A DNA stretch of 64,000 nucleotides, from the NCBI RefSeq assembly GCF_900156535.1, contig NZ_FTNV01000001.1:1612001-1676000 (forward strand), given 5' to 3'. Both the position numbers and the translations under genes were made by a program. The stretch comes from Roseovarius nanhaiticus (lineage in GTDB: Bacteria; Pseudomonadota; Alphaproteobacteria; Rhodobacterales; Rhodobacteraceae). The notes under the pieces were generated by a model. It searched no databases, had not been told where the DNA came from, and was given only the letters and a program-made list of their open reading frames with translations. Positions 27,735 through 37,561 of the stretch are shown piece by piece (the first letter of the stretch is position 1; every line of letters starts with the position of its first letter).

Positions 27735-28139
27735 GTGACTGAGCCGCCGAAAGAGGGGCCGCAAGCCGGCGCCGTGATGCGCAGCCTCTGGGTCTCTGCG
27801 GGGTGCGTCGCATTGGCGCTTGGGGCCTTTGGGGTGGTTTTGCCGCTGCTGCCGACGACGCCGCTGGTTCTTTTGGCGGCGTTTTGCTTTGCGCGCGGAT
27901 CGCCGCGGTTGCGTGCCCGGCTGACGCGGAGCCGGGTGTTCGGCCCAATCATCGCAGACTGGGAGGCGCACGGCGCTATTGCCCCGCGCTATAAGGCGAT
28001 GGCGTGCGGCGCCATGGCTTTGGTTTTGCTGGGGTCACTTTTTGCGGGGCTGGATTGGAAATTGATAGCGGTGCAGATCCTGTGCATGGGAGGCGCTGCC
28101 GCCTACGTCCTGTCGCGCCCGTCCTGGCCTGGGCGGTAG
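27735..28139 (+). CDS. YbaN/DUF454 family inner membrane protein
   Basis: A 134-residue protein with two to three membrane helices. After a polar start, SAGCVALALGAFGVVLPLLPTTPLVLLAAFCFARGS is the DUF454 signature (helix, LPLLPTTP turn, helix), and a third hydrophobic segment lies near residue 95. The GTG at 27735 has a well-placed GAGG; an ATG at 27777 would shorten the protein by 14 residues. YbaN-type proteins are of unknown function. Confidence 0.8.
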   Translation: MTEPPKEGPQAGAVMRSLWVSAGCVALALGAFGVVLPLLPTTPLVLLAAFCFARGSPRLRARLTRSRVFGPIIADWEAHGAIAPRYKAMACGAMALVLLGSLFAGLDWKLIAVQILCMGGAAAYVLSRPSWPGR

Positions 28140-28216
28140 GCGCGGCGGCGCGCTTGACAGGCTGACCGATGCCGCCAACACTGTCCCCACTGCAGAGAGC
28201 CGGGGGGACAGGGAGC

Positions 28217-29044
28217 ATGGCGATATCATCGGGCGCGGCCCTGAGCGACGCGCAGGTCGCCGAGTATCACGAACGCGGCTGGGTCATTCCCGATTGGGAA
28301 CTGCCTGCCGAACTTATCGCCGAGATGCGCGCGGAATATGCGGCTTTGCTTAAGCGCAATCCCGACATTGCCTCCGATATCATCCTCGCGCCGCACCAGG
28401 AGGAGGGCGGCTCAATGGGGGTGAAGGGCAGCCGGAAATGGCTGGACTTCGCCACGCACCCGAGGCTGATGGAGGCGGCGCGGCAGCTGATCGGCGACGA
28501 TATCATTCTCTGGGGCACGACGCTCTTCGGCAAGCCGCCGAAAAACGGCAAGGAGACGCCGTGGCATCAGGATGGCGGCTATTATCCGATCAAGCCGCTC
28601 GAAACGCTGACCATGTGGATCCCGCTCGATGACGTGACGCCCGAGAATGGCCCGATGACCTTTATCCCCGGCTCGCACAAGGCGCATGAGCTCTACAGCC
28701 ATTCGTGGCAGGAGGGGGATAACAAGACGATCAACCTCGTCTGCGATGCCGAGCATTTCGACGAGGCCGAGGCCGAGCCGCTGATCCTGAAGGCGGGGCA
28801 GGTGAGCTTTCACGATGTCTACATGATCCACGGGTCCAAGGCGAACCATACGGAGCACCGCCGCGCCGCCTTCATCGTGCGGCTGATGCCGGCGACATCC
28901 TTCTATGACCATGCCTGGGGCGCCGAGATCGGCAAGAAGCACCCTTCGCAAGGCTACGGCACGCGGCCTTTGCATCTGGTCAGCGGTCAGGACCGGGCGG
29001 GCAACAATTTCGAGATCGGGCACGGTGCCGCGGCGCGCGCATAG
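28217..29044 (+). CDS. Phytanoyl-CoA dioxygenase family protein
   Basis: A 275-residue non-heme Fe(II)/2-oxoglutarate oxygenase. The facial triad is visible as His and Asp in TPWHQDGGYYPI and a distal His in VYMIHGSKANHTEHRRAAFIVR; the latter's Arg would hold 2-oxoglutarate. PMTFIPGSHKAHEL is the family's jelly-roll signature. The substrate is unknown. It ends just before the convergent ProC-like gene. Confidence 0.9.
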   Translation: MAISSGAALSDAQVAEYHERGWVIPDWELPAELIAEMRAEYAALLKRNPDIASDIILAPHQEEGGSMGVKGSRKWLDFATHPRLMEAARQLIGDDIILWGTTLFGKPPKNGKETPWHQDGGYYPIKPLETLTMWIPLDDVTPENGPMTFIPGSHKAHELYSHSWQEGDNKTINLVCDAEHFDEAEAEPLILKAGQVSFHDVYMIHGSKANHTEHRRAAFIVRLMPATSFYDHAWGAEIGKKHPSQGYGTRPLHLVSGQDRAGNNFEIGHGAAARA

Positions 29045-29048
29045 CGTC

Positions 29049-29795
29049 CTAGCCGCGCAAGCGGGCGAGGATGGCGTCGCAGGCGCCTTCCCATGCTTCG
29101 GGCACGGCCTTGTCCTCAAGTTGGTCTATTCCCTGGCGGGTGATGCCGCCGGGGGTGCACAGGCTGTCGAGGATCTCGTCCATCGGCGCATCTTCTTCGG
29201 CGATCATGCGGCCCGCGGCGGTGAAGCTACGTGCGACCAGCTGGCGCGCATCGTCGGCGTCGATGCCGTGAGCGGCAGTCCAATTTGCGCCGGTGCGGAT
29301 CAGCGCCTGCGCCCAGCCATACATCGCCGCCGAGACCGTAGCCGCCTCGAACTCGTCCTCGCTGCGCAGCGCGATGGTGGTGCCGATCGCATCCAGCAGC
29401 GCGCGCGCTTCGGGCAGATCAGGATAGGCGAGGGTTGGACTGGCGCCCAGCTTGGACGCGGTGATGGGCATGATGCGCATCACCTGCGCGGGGCCGGCCT
29501 CGAGCGCGGCGATGGGAACGCCGGCGCAGGCGCTGAGCAAAACCTGCCCGCTGCGCCAGGGCAGGCCGCGCACCGCACCGGGCGCATCGTCCGGCCGCAC
29601 GGCCAGCAGGACAAGATCGCATTCTGCCACGATCTGCGCGTTATCCTGCGCCAGCGCAAAATCGCGCGTTTGCGCCAGATGACGTCCCTGTCCGCGCGGC
29701 GACAGCATGATGGACCGCGGAGCATGCCCCGCCCGCAGCAGACCGTGCAGCATGGCAACCGCCAGATGGCCGACGCCGATTACACCGAGTTTCAT
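29049..29795 (-). CDS. Pyrroline-5-carboxylate reductase family protein
   Basis: A 248-residue NAD(P)-binding reductase. The Rossmann motif MKLGVIGVGHLAVAMLHGLL is at the N-terminus (GxGxxA variant), the middle has MRIMPITASKLGASPTL, and the C-terminal helical dimer domain has the ProC signature SLCTPGGITRQGID. It is somewhat shorter than housekeeping ProC (about 270 residues), so it may be a paralogue acting on a related imine. Confidence 0.85.
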   Translation of the reverse strand: MKLGVIGVGHLAVAMLHGLLRAGHAPRSIMLSPRGQGRHLAQTRDFALAQDNAQIVAECDLVLLAVRPDDAPGAVRGLPWRSGQVLLSACAGVPIAALEAGPAQVMRIMPITASKLGASPTLAYPDLPEARALLDAIGTTIALRSEDEFEAATVSAAMYGWAQALIRTGANWTAAHGIDADDARQLVARSFTAAGRMIAEEDAPMDEILDSLCTPGGITRQGIDQLEDKAVPEAWEGACDAILARLRG

Positions 29796-29914
29796 GTCGC
29801 TTCGCCCCAGCAAGGTTTTACAAGCGGTCATACTGCGCATCACGTCTGCGATGGCAAGGCCCGGGCGCCAGGCATGTGCAGCGGAGCTTGCGCCCGGTCC
29901 CAAAGGAAACCTCC

Positions 29915-31648
29915 ATGCCAGTAGACGATCCGTCTCTAGCGGGCTGTGTCCTGACCGATCCTGCGCTGGCTTCGGGCAGCGATCTGTTGGCGGAAGTGCG
30001 GGCCATGGCGCGGGATTGGCGCCTTGGGCGCTCCGCTTTCATGGCGGCTGAGGGCGTCACGTCGGAGGCGGACTACAAACGCCGCGCGATGGCGGAGGGC
30101 CGCATGATGCAGCACGCCCATATCGGCTTTCGCAGCATTGATCGTACGGTCGAGGCGATGGGCGCATTACATGGGCGTGCCGGGGACCGGGGTGTGCGCA
30201 TCGACCGCTTTGGCGTGACGCTGGATTGGACGATGGGCTATCCGCAGGCCCACCGCTCGGACCGCGCCCGCGGCACTGGGATCGTGCTGCGTGGTCCCGA
30301 GGATTTTGCCCGCATCACGGGGGCCAGCCCCGCCGCCGCACATTTCGGGGATTTCATGCTGGGCTTGCCCGGCGCGCTGGACAACACATGCGCGGCGATT
30401 GCGGCGGGCGCGACGGCGATCGGCAATCTGGGGCAGTATTTCACCTTTCGCCTGCCGTACTGGGATGACGACGTGGCCACCACCGAAGCGACGCTGCGGG
30501 CGCTGGGCTTGATCGCGGCCCAGGAGGCCGAGATCTTGGTGCATTCCAACCTTGATGACGGGTTTGCAGGGCTTTTTCTGGACATGACCTCGGCCTTCGG
30601 AATGGCTCTGATCGAAAAGTATATCGTTCAGGATCTGGTGGGCGCGCCTTTGTCCTTCTGTTTCGGTCATCACTTTTCGGCGCCGTTGACGCGGGCCGCT
30701 TTTCAGGCGGCGCTGGCGCGCGAGACCGATACGCCGGGCACGATGATCTTTGGAAACACGGTCGCCTACCAAGGTGGAAATGCGCAGAATTATGCCAGCC
30801 TTGCCAACTACTTGCTAGTCGATCTTTGCGCATTGCGTGAACATCATTCGGGCCATGCGATCAACCCTGTGCCGGTGACCGAGAATATCCGCATTCCCGA
30901 CGTGGACGAGATCCTGGATGCGCAAGTCTTTGCCGCGCGGCTGGCCGATCACGCGGCGGGCCATGCGCAGGTGCGGGATCACGCGCTGATCGGCGCCATG
31001 GCCGACCGGTTGATTGCGGGCGGGCGGGTTTTTGCGGAAAACGCGCTCAAGGGCTTGGCGGAGCGGGGCGTTGATACTGCCGACCCCGCCGCGCTGATGC
31101 TGGCGATCCGGCGGTTGGGCGCCCGGCGAATGGAGGCAATGTTCGGCGCGGGGCCGCTCGATGGTGCCAGCCGCGCACCGCTGGTGGCGGCCGACTGGGC
31201 CGAGGAGCTGGACGAAAAGGCCGAGGCCTGGGTGCGGCGGCAGGACAGCGCGGCACTGGCGCAGCGACGCGTGGCACTGGGCACCACGGACGTGCACGAG
31301 CATGGCGCGTATCTTGTGCGGCGCGCGCTGATCGGGCTGGGCGCCGAGGTGATCGAAGCGGGGGTGGCTGTGGATGCCGAGGTGATGGTCGCCTGCGCGG
31401 TCAAGGCGGGGGCGGATGCGATCGCTGTCAGCACCTATAACGGGATCGGACTGGACTATGCACGGCGTCTGACCGCGGAATTGCGCGCGCGCGGCGCGGA
31501 TATTCCGGTGCTGATGGGCGGCAAGCTGAACGAGATACCCTTGGACAGCAACTCAAGCCTGCCCGTCGACGTCACGACGCAGATCCGCGATGCGGGCGCG
31601 TATCCCTGTGCGGATCTTGACGATATGCTGGCCGCGCTGAAACCTTAG
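29915..31648 (+). CDS. Cobalamin-dependent mutase-like protein (glutamate mutase E-like plus B12-binding domain)
   Basis: A 577-residue protein. The C-terminal 119 residues are a cobalamin-binding domain: DVHEHG at 459-464 is the D-x-H-x-x-G motif whose His replaces the lower axial ligand, with VSTYNGIGL and MGGKLNEI completing the pattern. The N-terminal 440 residues look like a mutase TIM barrel; INPVPVTENIRIPDVDEI resembles the epsilon chain of methylaspartate (glutamate) mutase. I infer a fused E+S-type carbon-skeleton mutase; the substrate is not certain. AAAGGAAAC precedes the ATG. Confidence 0.7.
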   Translation: MPVDDPSLAGCVLTDPALASGSDLLAEVRAMARDWRLGRSAFMAAEGVTSEADYKRRAMAEGRMMQHAHIGFRSIDRTVEAMGALHGRAGDRGVRIDRFGVTLDWTMGYPQAHRSDRARGTGIVLRGPEDFARITGASPAAAHFGDFMLGLPGALDNTCAAIAAGATAIGNLGQYFTFRLPYWDDDVATTEATLRALGLIAAQEAEILVHSNLDDGFAGLFLDMTSAFGMALIEKYIVQDLVGAPLSFCFGHHFSAPLTRAAFQAALARETDTPGTMIFGNTVAYQGGNAQNYASLANYLLVDLCALREHHSGHAINPVPVTENIRIPDVDEILDAQVFAARLADHAAGHAQVRDHALIGAMADRLIAGGRVFAENALKGLAERGVDTADPAALMLAIRRLGARRMEAMFGAGPLDGASRAPLVAADWAEELDEKAEAWVRRQDSAALAQRRVALGTTDVHEHGAYLVRRALIGLGAEVIEAGVAVDAEVMVACAVKAGADAIAVSTYNGIGLDYARRLTAELRARGADIPVLMGGKLNEIPLDSNSSLPVDVTTQIRDAGAYPCADLDDMLAALKP

Positions 31649-32388
31649 ACGTGCTGGCCGCCATTCACGTCGATCGAAGCGCCGTTCACATAAGAGGATT
31701 GTCCCGAGCAGAGGAACAGCACAACGCGCGCCACCTCTTCGGACTGGCCGAGGCGGCGCAGCGGGATCGTGCGGGTGATCTCCTCGGTGCCGGGGGACAG
31801 GATCTCCGTCTCGATCTCGCCTGGGGTGACCATGTTGGTGCGGATGCCGCGCGGCCCGAACTCCGCCGCCGCCTCGCGCGTCAGCGCCGCCAGCGCCGCC
31901 TTGGAGCAGGCATAGGCCGCGCCCGCAAAGGGATGCACCCGGCTGCCCACGATCGAGCCCACATTGACCACGCAGCCCTTGGCCATCTCCAGCTCGGGCA
32001 TGAGATCGCGCATCAGTGCGGCGGGACCGAAAAGATTGACGTTCATCACGTGGTGCCATGTCGCGTCATCCGTGCCGGCGATGCCCATGCGTGCGCCATT
32101 GTCGCCCTTGGGCGAAATCCCGGCATTGTTGACGATCGCGCCAAGGCCCTCGGGGCCCAGAGTATCGCGCACGCGCGCCACCAGATCCGCGCGCGCCTCT
32201 GCATCCGACAGATCGCCCTGGAAATGGTCGGTCGCGCCCGCATGCCAAGGGCATCGGTCATCAAACGCGGTGCGCGATACGCTGAGAACGCGCCATCCCG
32301 CTGCCTGGAAAGACTTGACGGTGGCGTGGCCGATTCCGCGGCTGGCGCCGGTCAGCAGCAGGGTTTTCGGGCTGGTGTTCGGGCTCAT
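31645..32388 (-). CDS. SDR family oxidoreductase
   Basis: A 247-residue short-chain dehydrogenase/reductase. The cofactor motif TGASRGIGHA lies at residues 13-22, NNAGIS at about 84-89, and the catalytic Tyr-x3-Lys is AAYACSKAAL, with the preceding Ser in VNVGSIVGS. The C-terminus (SSYVNGASIDVNGGQHV) is typical of classical 3-ketoacyl-reductase-like SDRs. A GGAGGAT ribosome site precedes the ATG at 32388. Its stop codon overlaps the stop of the convergent mutase-like gene. Confidence 0.9.
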   Translation of the reverse strand: MSPNTSPKTLLLTGASRGIGHATVKSFQAAGWRVLSVSRTAFDDRCPWHAGATDHFQGDLSDAEARADLVARVRDTLGPEGLGAIVNNAGISPKGDNGARMGIAGTDDATWHHVMNVNLFGPAALMRDLMPELEMAKGCVVNVGSIVGSRVHPFAGAAYACSKAALAALTREAAAEFGPRGIRTNMVTPGEIETEILSPGTEEITRTIPLRRLGQSEEVARVVLFLCSGQSSYVNGASIDVNGGQHV

Positions 32389-32601
32389 TGGGATCCTCCG
32401 GATCGGCATGGCGCAACTGGCGCCCGCCTGTCGGAGTAGTAGGGGGTGCGCGGCCCGTGTCAACGCCCAGAGGCACGGCGCTGGCGATCACACACGCCCC
32501 GCGGCTGCGATTCCCCCCCGCGATATTGAACCGGGGCAGATGCAGGCGCCGCGCGCCGCGCAATCCTACCGCCCGGCGCCTGTCTTATCGCGCGCGGCGC
32601 G

Positions 32602-34974
32602 TCAGATCGCCTCCCATGTCAGCCCTTTGGCATAGCGCGCTGCGGGGCGCCCGGATCCGTCCAGCGCGATCAGATGCAGCCAGCGATTGTCACAAAGCGC
32701 GCGCACGCCCGCGTGGCGCTGCAGGATATCGATGATCGCCTCTTGCGGCGCCTCGATGCAGACGGTCAGGCGCAAGGGATCATGCGCCAGCGCGGTTCCG
32801 TCATGCACCGATTGCCACGGAAGGCCCGCGCGCAGCGCGCCGCCGTTCCCCTCGACCACGCCGAGCCCGCCGGTCACGTTATGCAGCAGCTTGTTGCCTG
32901 CGCCAAAGACATGCGGCGCAGTGACAGAGCCGTAATATTGCAGGCTGATCCAGCTGGCCACCACGACAGGCGCGGTCAGGATCAGCTCGAGCACGCCAAA
33001 GCCGTCGTCCGCCTGCCAGTCGTAATCGTGGAGGAACGCGCGGCCGGCCAGATCCTTGCCCCGCGTGCGGGCGCGCGGCGCGGCGATAAAGGCACTGCAT
33101 CCGGCCAGCGCCCATTCGGGGCGCGTCTCGGACCAGTCGCGCGACCGCGCGGCGACCGCACCGCCGGATTCGGCGCGCGGCAGGCGCAGGGCCCGTTCGG
33201 TCCGCGCCAGCGTGCCGGCGGTCTTCAGCGCGTCCTCGGCGCGGCGCAGGGCACTTGCGGGCAGGGGCGTGCCATCGGCGAATATGGTCACGTCATCCGT
33301 GGTGGTGTCGTGCAGCGCGCCGGCAAAGACGGTGTCCTCGGGCACGTCGATGCCCCGCTCGCTCAGGCCCGCGCGCACGGCGTCTTGATTGAGCAGCCCG
33401 GCCAGCAATCGCGCGTTCACCTCGCCCGAATAGCCGCCGCAGGCACCGCATTGCAGTGCGCTGACATGGGGGTTGTTCACCACGCTCGCGCCGTGCCCGG
33501 CGATCAGGACGAGCGGTGCGAAATTGCGGGTGAGGGACATGGCGCGCAGGATCTTCTCGGCGGCGTCGATCTGGTTCTTGGGGGCCAGCTCGGTCGTCAG
33601 ACGGGGTGTCTGCGCATCCGGGCCCTGAGCATGGGGCCGCCCCAGCGCGTCGCGCATCAGTTTGCCGACATAGACTGGCCCCGTCGCCTCGACGAAGGCG
33701 AAGGACGACACGGCGGCCAGCTTGAAGCGGCCCCAGGCCCGCGCGGCCCGCGCGGAGAGGCGTGCGGCAAGGTCGGCCTCGGCCTCTTTGGGTCCGGTCG
33801 CGCTGCTGGTCAGACCATGGGTCAGCAGGACGGGCAGACGGGCCTCCTCGACATCCGACGCGAATGCGCGATGCGAGGTCGTCAGCCCGAAAAAGCCCGC
33901 GAAGCCGAGCGTCTGGATGGACGGGTCGACGCCCTCCAGCGCGCGGCGAAACACCTCCGAGCGCACGTCGATGCAAAATGCGGCCTGCAGGCTGGGGCGC
34001 GTGTCGTGTGGCTGCTCACTTTCCTTGGCAAGGCGCTGGGCCAAGGCGCGCTGCTCTGCGCGCTCGGCAGCCTCTTGCAGCACGCCTAGGGTGATCTCGG
34101 CTTCGCCCGGCGCTACCGGAGCCGCGTGCGCCGCACGGATCTCGGCCCAGTCCTCTGCTATGTCGTCTGCGTAACGGATCAGCAGGGCCTGCTCCCACAG
34201 GATGCGGATGGTCAGCATGTCAGTGGTGATGGGCGTGGTCTCGCCCGCCAGTTCCGCCTGCCAGAGCCGCTGGCGCGCCAGTTGCGACCAGCCGCCGAGG
34301 CCCAGCAGAAGCTGGTGGAAATAGGTCTGCGCCGCATCCGCGCCAAGGCCCAGCACGTCGCAGGCATAGGACAGCGCACCGCGGGCGCCCTCGGGGGCGC
34401 GGGCGATGTCCCCGGCAAACCCCGTCAGGCCCGCGATTTCTGGCGTCAGGTCGCGGCTGGCGAAGATCTGCCAGCTGGCATAGGCGCCGCGCCCGGCCGT
34501 GACCTGCCACAGCGCCTGGCCCTGGTCGAAATACCCGGCCGCCCAGGCGCCGATGCGCTCTTCGATGAGGGCAGGCCAGTCGGTGCCGGACGCTTTGGCG
34601 GCCAGCTCGGCAACGGTGGGCAGGGCGCGCGGGGCGGGGGCGGGCGTCTGCGCCGCTTCTTTCAGCGCGGCAATCGTGGTGGGCGCGCCCTTGGGCGCGA
34701 TGGCGAGCGCGGCAGTCAGGTCCGCGTCGGTGATGGTGCCGTCCGCGATCTTGGCCGCGTACCACTCGGGCGCCATGGTGGAGCGGGTGCCGGCGACGCG
34801 GGCCAAAAGGGCCGAAACCTCGCCCAGTGGCATCTCGGACTGGCCCAGATAGGGATTGACCGCGACTGAGGAAGAGAGCGGCCAGAGCGGCGGGATCGCG
34901 CGGGCGGCGCCCTCGGAGACGGCGATCAGCTCCAGATGCGGGCCGGAGTAACCGGCATAGGTATCGGCCTTCAT
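32602..34974 (-). CDS. dabA: DabA, carbonic-anhydrase-like subunit of the inorganic carbon transporter
   Basis: A 790-residue DUF2309 protein. The four zinc-site residues described for DabA are in place: Cys334 and Asp336 in [10 protein letters not shown], His494 in AGHGAS, and Cys509 in [12 protein letters not shown]; the His-to-Cys spacing of 15 equals that in Halothiobacillus DabA. DabA sits on the inner membrane and is thought to hydrate CO2 in one direction using the ion gradient through DabB. Its ATG overlaps the dabB stop (ATGA). Confidence 0.93.
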   Translation of the reverse strand: MKADTYAGYSGPHLELIAVSEGAARAIPPLWPLSSSVAVNPYLGQSEMPLGEVSALLARVAGTRSTMAPEWYAAKIADGTITDADLTAALAIAPKGAPTTIAALKEAAQTPAPAPRALPTVAELAAKASGTDWPALIEERIGAWAAGYFDQGQALWQVTAGRGAYASWQIFASRDLTPEIAGLTGFAGDIARAPEGARGALSYACDVLGLGADAAQTYFHQLLLGLGGWSQLARQRLWQAELAGETTPITTDMLTIRILWEQALLIRYADDIAEDWAEIRAAHAAPVAPGEAEITLGVLQEAAERAEQRALAQRLAKESEQPHDTRPSLQAAFCIDVRSEVFRRALEGVDPSIQTLGFAGFFGLTTSHRAFASDVEEARLPVLLTHGLTSSATGPKEAEADLAARLSARAARAWGRFKLAAVSSFAFVEATGPVYVGKLMRDALGRPHAQGPDAQTPRLTTELAPKNQIDAAEKILRAMSLTRNFAPLVLIAGHGASVVNNPHVSALQCGACGGYSGEVNARLLAGLLNQDAVRAGLSERGIDVPEDTVFAGALHDTTTDDVTIFADGTPLPASALRRAEDALKTAGTLARTERALRLPRAESGGAVAARSRDWSETRPEWALAGCSAFIAAPRARTRGKDLAGRAFLHDYDWQADDGFGVLELILTAPVVVASWISLQYYGSVTAPHVFGAGNKLLHNVTGGLGVVEGNGGALRAGLPWQSVHDGTALAHDPLRLTVCIEAPQEAIIDILQRHAGVRALCDNRWLHLIALDGSGRPAARYAKGLTWEAI

Positions 34975-36569
34975 GTCTTTTCTCCTTTGCCGGTGGTGGC
35001 GGCCCTTGGGCCATGCCAGGCCCAGCCGCGCAGCAGCCGGTCCTCGACCGCGTTGATGTAAAGCCCGTTCGACAGGTGGATGCGCAGGCCCTGCGCCGCC
35101 GGGTGGTGCGACCAGAGCGGCAGCGTCGCCTGCGCCAGCGCCACGAGGCCGAAGCTGAGCAGCGCCAGAAGGATCAGCGCCCATTCCAGATCACCCGGCG
35201 GCGGCGTCAGGGGCAGCGTGCCCGAGGTCGCCCAATCGGCCAGCCGCTGCAGCACGACATAGCTGATCGCGGCGACACCCGACAAAAGCGCGGTGCGCTG
35301 CGTCAGCGCGCGGGGGGCTGCATCGGCAAGGCCCTGCGCCAGAAGATAGGCGACGCCGAAGATCAGGATCGCCCCCAGCGCCACCGCCTGCGGTGATTTC
35401 GCGCCGAAGCCAAGAATGAGGCCGGTGGCGATATAGACGCCCGCATAGATCGCGATGGCGAGTGCAAAGGCGCGGGCGACGTTCATCAGGCTCGGCACCG
35501 CCACCGGGCCGGGCCGCCGGATCGACGCGACCAGCGTGACGGCCCCGCCCGAGGACAGAAACGCATGCGCCTTGTAGAGCGAATGGGCCACGATATGCAG
35601 GAGCGCCAGCGGGAAAAGTGCGAGGCCGCATTGCAGGATCATGAAGCCCATCTGCGCCACGGTGGACCACGCCAGCGACGCCTTGACCGTCGGCTGTGTC
35701 AGCATCACCAGCCCGCCGAAAAGCGCGGTAAAGCCCCCGATCAGCACCAGTCCGGCCAATGTCAGCGGCGAGAGCAGCATCACATCGGCGAAGCGGATCA
35801 GAAGGAAGCCGCCCGCATTGACGACGCCCGCATGGAGAAGGGCCGAGACGGGGGTGGGCGCCTCCATCACTTCGGTCAGCCAGCCATGGGTGGGAAATTG
35901 CGCGGATTTCAGGATCGCTGCCAGTGCGAGGAAGGCGGCGGCCAGCACGGCGGGCGTGCCGCCCTGGCCGAGGCGGGCAGCCTCCAGAATGGCCGAGATC
36001 TGCGGCGTGCCATAGGCGGCGATCAGCAGGATCGCGGCGGCCAGAAGGGCCGCGTCGCCGCAGCGCGCGGTGATGAATTTCTTGCGCGCGGCGCGCTGGG
36101 CGGCCACCCGCTCGGGGTAGAAAAGCAGCAGCTTGTGCAGGCAGAGGCTGGTCGCGATCCAGGCGCCGACGAACTGGACCAGATTGCCCGATTGCACCAG
36201 CAAGAGGACGGCGGCCAGCGTGCCCAGGAGCCAGATGGTGAAATGCGTCTGCCGCGTCTCGCCATCGAGATAGGTGCGCGAATAGCGCACCACGATCCAG
36301 CCGATGAACCCGACCAGCAGCAGCATCGCCCCGCTGACGGCATCGAGCCGCGCCGAAAGGCCCGCGCCCGCAATCCCGATCAGCAGGCTGTCACCGCTGC
36401 CCACCGCGATGAGGCCAATCAGCGCGGCCAGCGCGGCCCCGGCGGCGGCGATCGACGCGTACTCCGCCAGATGTGCGGCGCGCTGAGGAGCCAGATCGCG
36501 GCGTCGATGCAGATAGATCGAGGCAGCGATCAGGATGGCTGGGGCCAGAAGGGGCAGCGTATGTATCAT
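34971..36569 (-). CDS. dabB: DabB, proton-conducting membrane subunit of the inorganic carbon transporter
   Basis: A 532-residue polytopic membrane protein of the NuoL/MrpA family. The conserved core [21 protein letters not shown] with KAHAFLSSG and the [10 protein letters not shown] motif contain the Lys/His residues of the proton path. Coupled to dabA and without other complex I genes, it is DabB rather than NuoL. It is the first gene of the operon and diverges from the LysR gene. Confidence 0.93.
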   Translation of the reverse strand: MIHTLPLLAPAILIAASIYLHRRRDLAPQRAAHLAEYASIAAAGAALAALIGLIAVGSGDSLLIGIAGAGLSARLDAVSGAMLLLVGFIGWIVVRYSRTYLDGETRQTHFTIWLLGTLAAVLLLVQSGNLVQFVGAWIATSLCLHKLLLFYPERVAAQRAARKKFITARCGDAALLAAAILLIAAYGTPQISAILEAARLGQGGTPAVLAAAFLALAAILKSAQFPTHGWLTEVMEAPTPVSALLHAGVVNAGGFLLIRFADVMLLSPLTLAGLVLIGGFTALFGGLVMLTQPTVKASLAWSTVAQMGFMILQCGLALFPLALLHIVAHSLYKAHAFLSSGGAVTLVASIRRPGPVAVPSLMNVARAFALAIAIYAGVYIATGLILGFGAKSPQAVALGAILIFGVAYLLAQGLADAAPRALTQRTALLSGVAAISYVVLQRLADWATSGTLPLTPPPGDLEWALILLALLSFGLVALAQATLPLWSHHPAAQGLRIHLSNGLYINAVEDRLLRGWAWHGPRAATTGKGEKT

Positions 36570-36637
36570 GGTCAGGCGCTCCGGGTGATGTCAGGTCCGG
36601 GCGGTGATAGCGGCAGGGCGCTTGGGATAAAAATTCA

Positions 36638-36670
36638 TTGATCGCATCAATTCGTTCTCTTAATGCGAAT
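36638..36670. promoter_or_regulatory. Candidate LysR operator between dabB and the LysR gene
   Basis: TTGATCGCATCAA (36638-36650) is a perfect inverted repeat fitting the LysR T-N11-A rule. It abuts a second repeat, ATTCG 36650-36654 with CGAAT 36666-36670 (11-base gap). Both lie between the divergent dabB and LysR starts, the classical position for autoregulation plus target activation. Confidence 0.55.
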
Positions 36671-36673
36671 GAT

Positions 36674-37555
36674 ATGGCTGATATCAACTACAATCATCTG
36701 CGCTACTTCTGGCAGGTCGCCCATGACGGGAACCTCACGCGCACGGCACAGCGCCTGAATCTGTCGCAATCGGCGGTTTCCGTGCAGATCCGCAAGCTGG
36801 AGGATCGTCTGGGCCATGCCCTGTTCGAGCGGCGGGGTCGGCAGCTACATCTGACCGAGGCGGGGCGCATCACGCTGGATCATGCCGATACGATTTTCGG
36901 CGCGGGGCAGGATCTGGTGGCGACGCTGGCGCGCACGGGCACGCCCCGTCAGGTGCTGCGCGTCGGCGCGCTGGCCACCCTGTCGCGCAATTTCCAGATC
37001 GAGTTTCTGCGGCCCTTGCTGGGCCAGCCCGATATCGAGCTGGTGCTGCGTTCGGGCACCCTGGCCGAGCTGCTTCAGGGGTTGGAGACCCTCAGCCTCG
37101 ACGTTGTGCTGACCAGCCGCGTGCCCGCGCCCGACGCGATGAGCCGCTTTGTCGCGCATACCCTGTCGGAACAGCCGGTCAGCGTTGTCGGCACGCCTGC
37201 GCGGGTCGGGGGTGCGGGCGATCTGCGCGCGCTCCTGGCGGCGCATCCGGTCATCGTGCCCACCAGTGAAAGCCCGCTGCGCGCAGGGTTCGACATGCTC
37301 TGCGCGCGGCTGGAGGTGGAGCCGGTGCTGGCCGCCGAGGTGGATGACATGGCGATGATGCGCCTTCTGGCGCGCGAGGATATCGGCCTTGCGGTGCTGC
37401 CGCCCATCGTGGTCAAGAACGAGCTGGCCTCGGGCCTTTTGCGCGAGGCGGCGCATGACATTGGTCTGTCGGAGAATTTTCACGCGGTGACGGTGCGCCG
37501 CCAGTTTCCCAATCCTCTGCTTGCACCCTTGCTGGCGCGCCGGCAGGAGGGCTGA
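36674..37555 (+). CDS. LysR family transcriptional regulator
   Basis: A 293-residue regulator. The N-terminal winged helix HLRYFWQVAHDGNLTRTAQRLNLSQSAVSVQIRKLE is complete, followed by the inducer-binding type 2 periplasmic fold. The sequence YFWQVAHDGNLTRTA is close to the NhaR-like subgroup. It is transcribed away from dabBA and probably controls it. The start at 36674 is preferred over 36638, which would overlap the palindromic sites. Confidence 0.9.
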   Translation: MADINYNHLRYFWQVAHDGNLTRTAQRLNLSQSAVSVQIRKLEDRLGHALFERRGRQLHLTEAGRITLDHADTIFGAGQDLVATLARTGTPRQVLRVGALATLSRNFQIEFLRPLLGQPDIELVLRSGTLAELLQGLETLSLDVVLTSRVPAPDAMSRFVAHTLSEQPVSVVGTPARVGGAGDLRALLAAHPVIVPTSESPLRAGFDMLCARLEVEPVLAAEVDDMAMMRLLAREDIGLAVLPPIVVKNELASGLLREAAHDIGLSENFHAVTVRRQFPNPLLAPLLARRQEG

Positions 37556-37561
37556 GGCACG

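Noticed and set aside
32674..34089. Plus-strand frame of 471 codons opposite dabA
   Set aside because: Shadow frame; dabA has all zinc ligands and full length.
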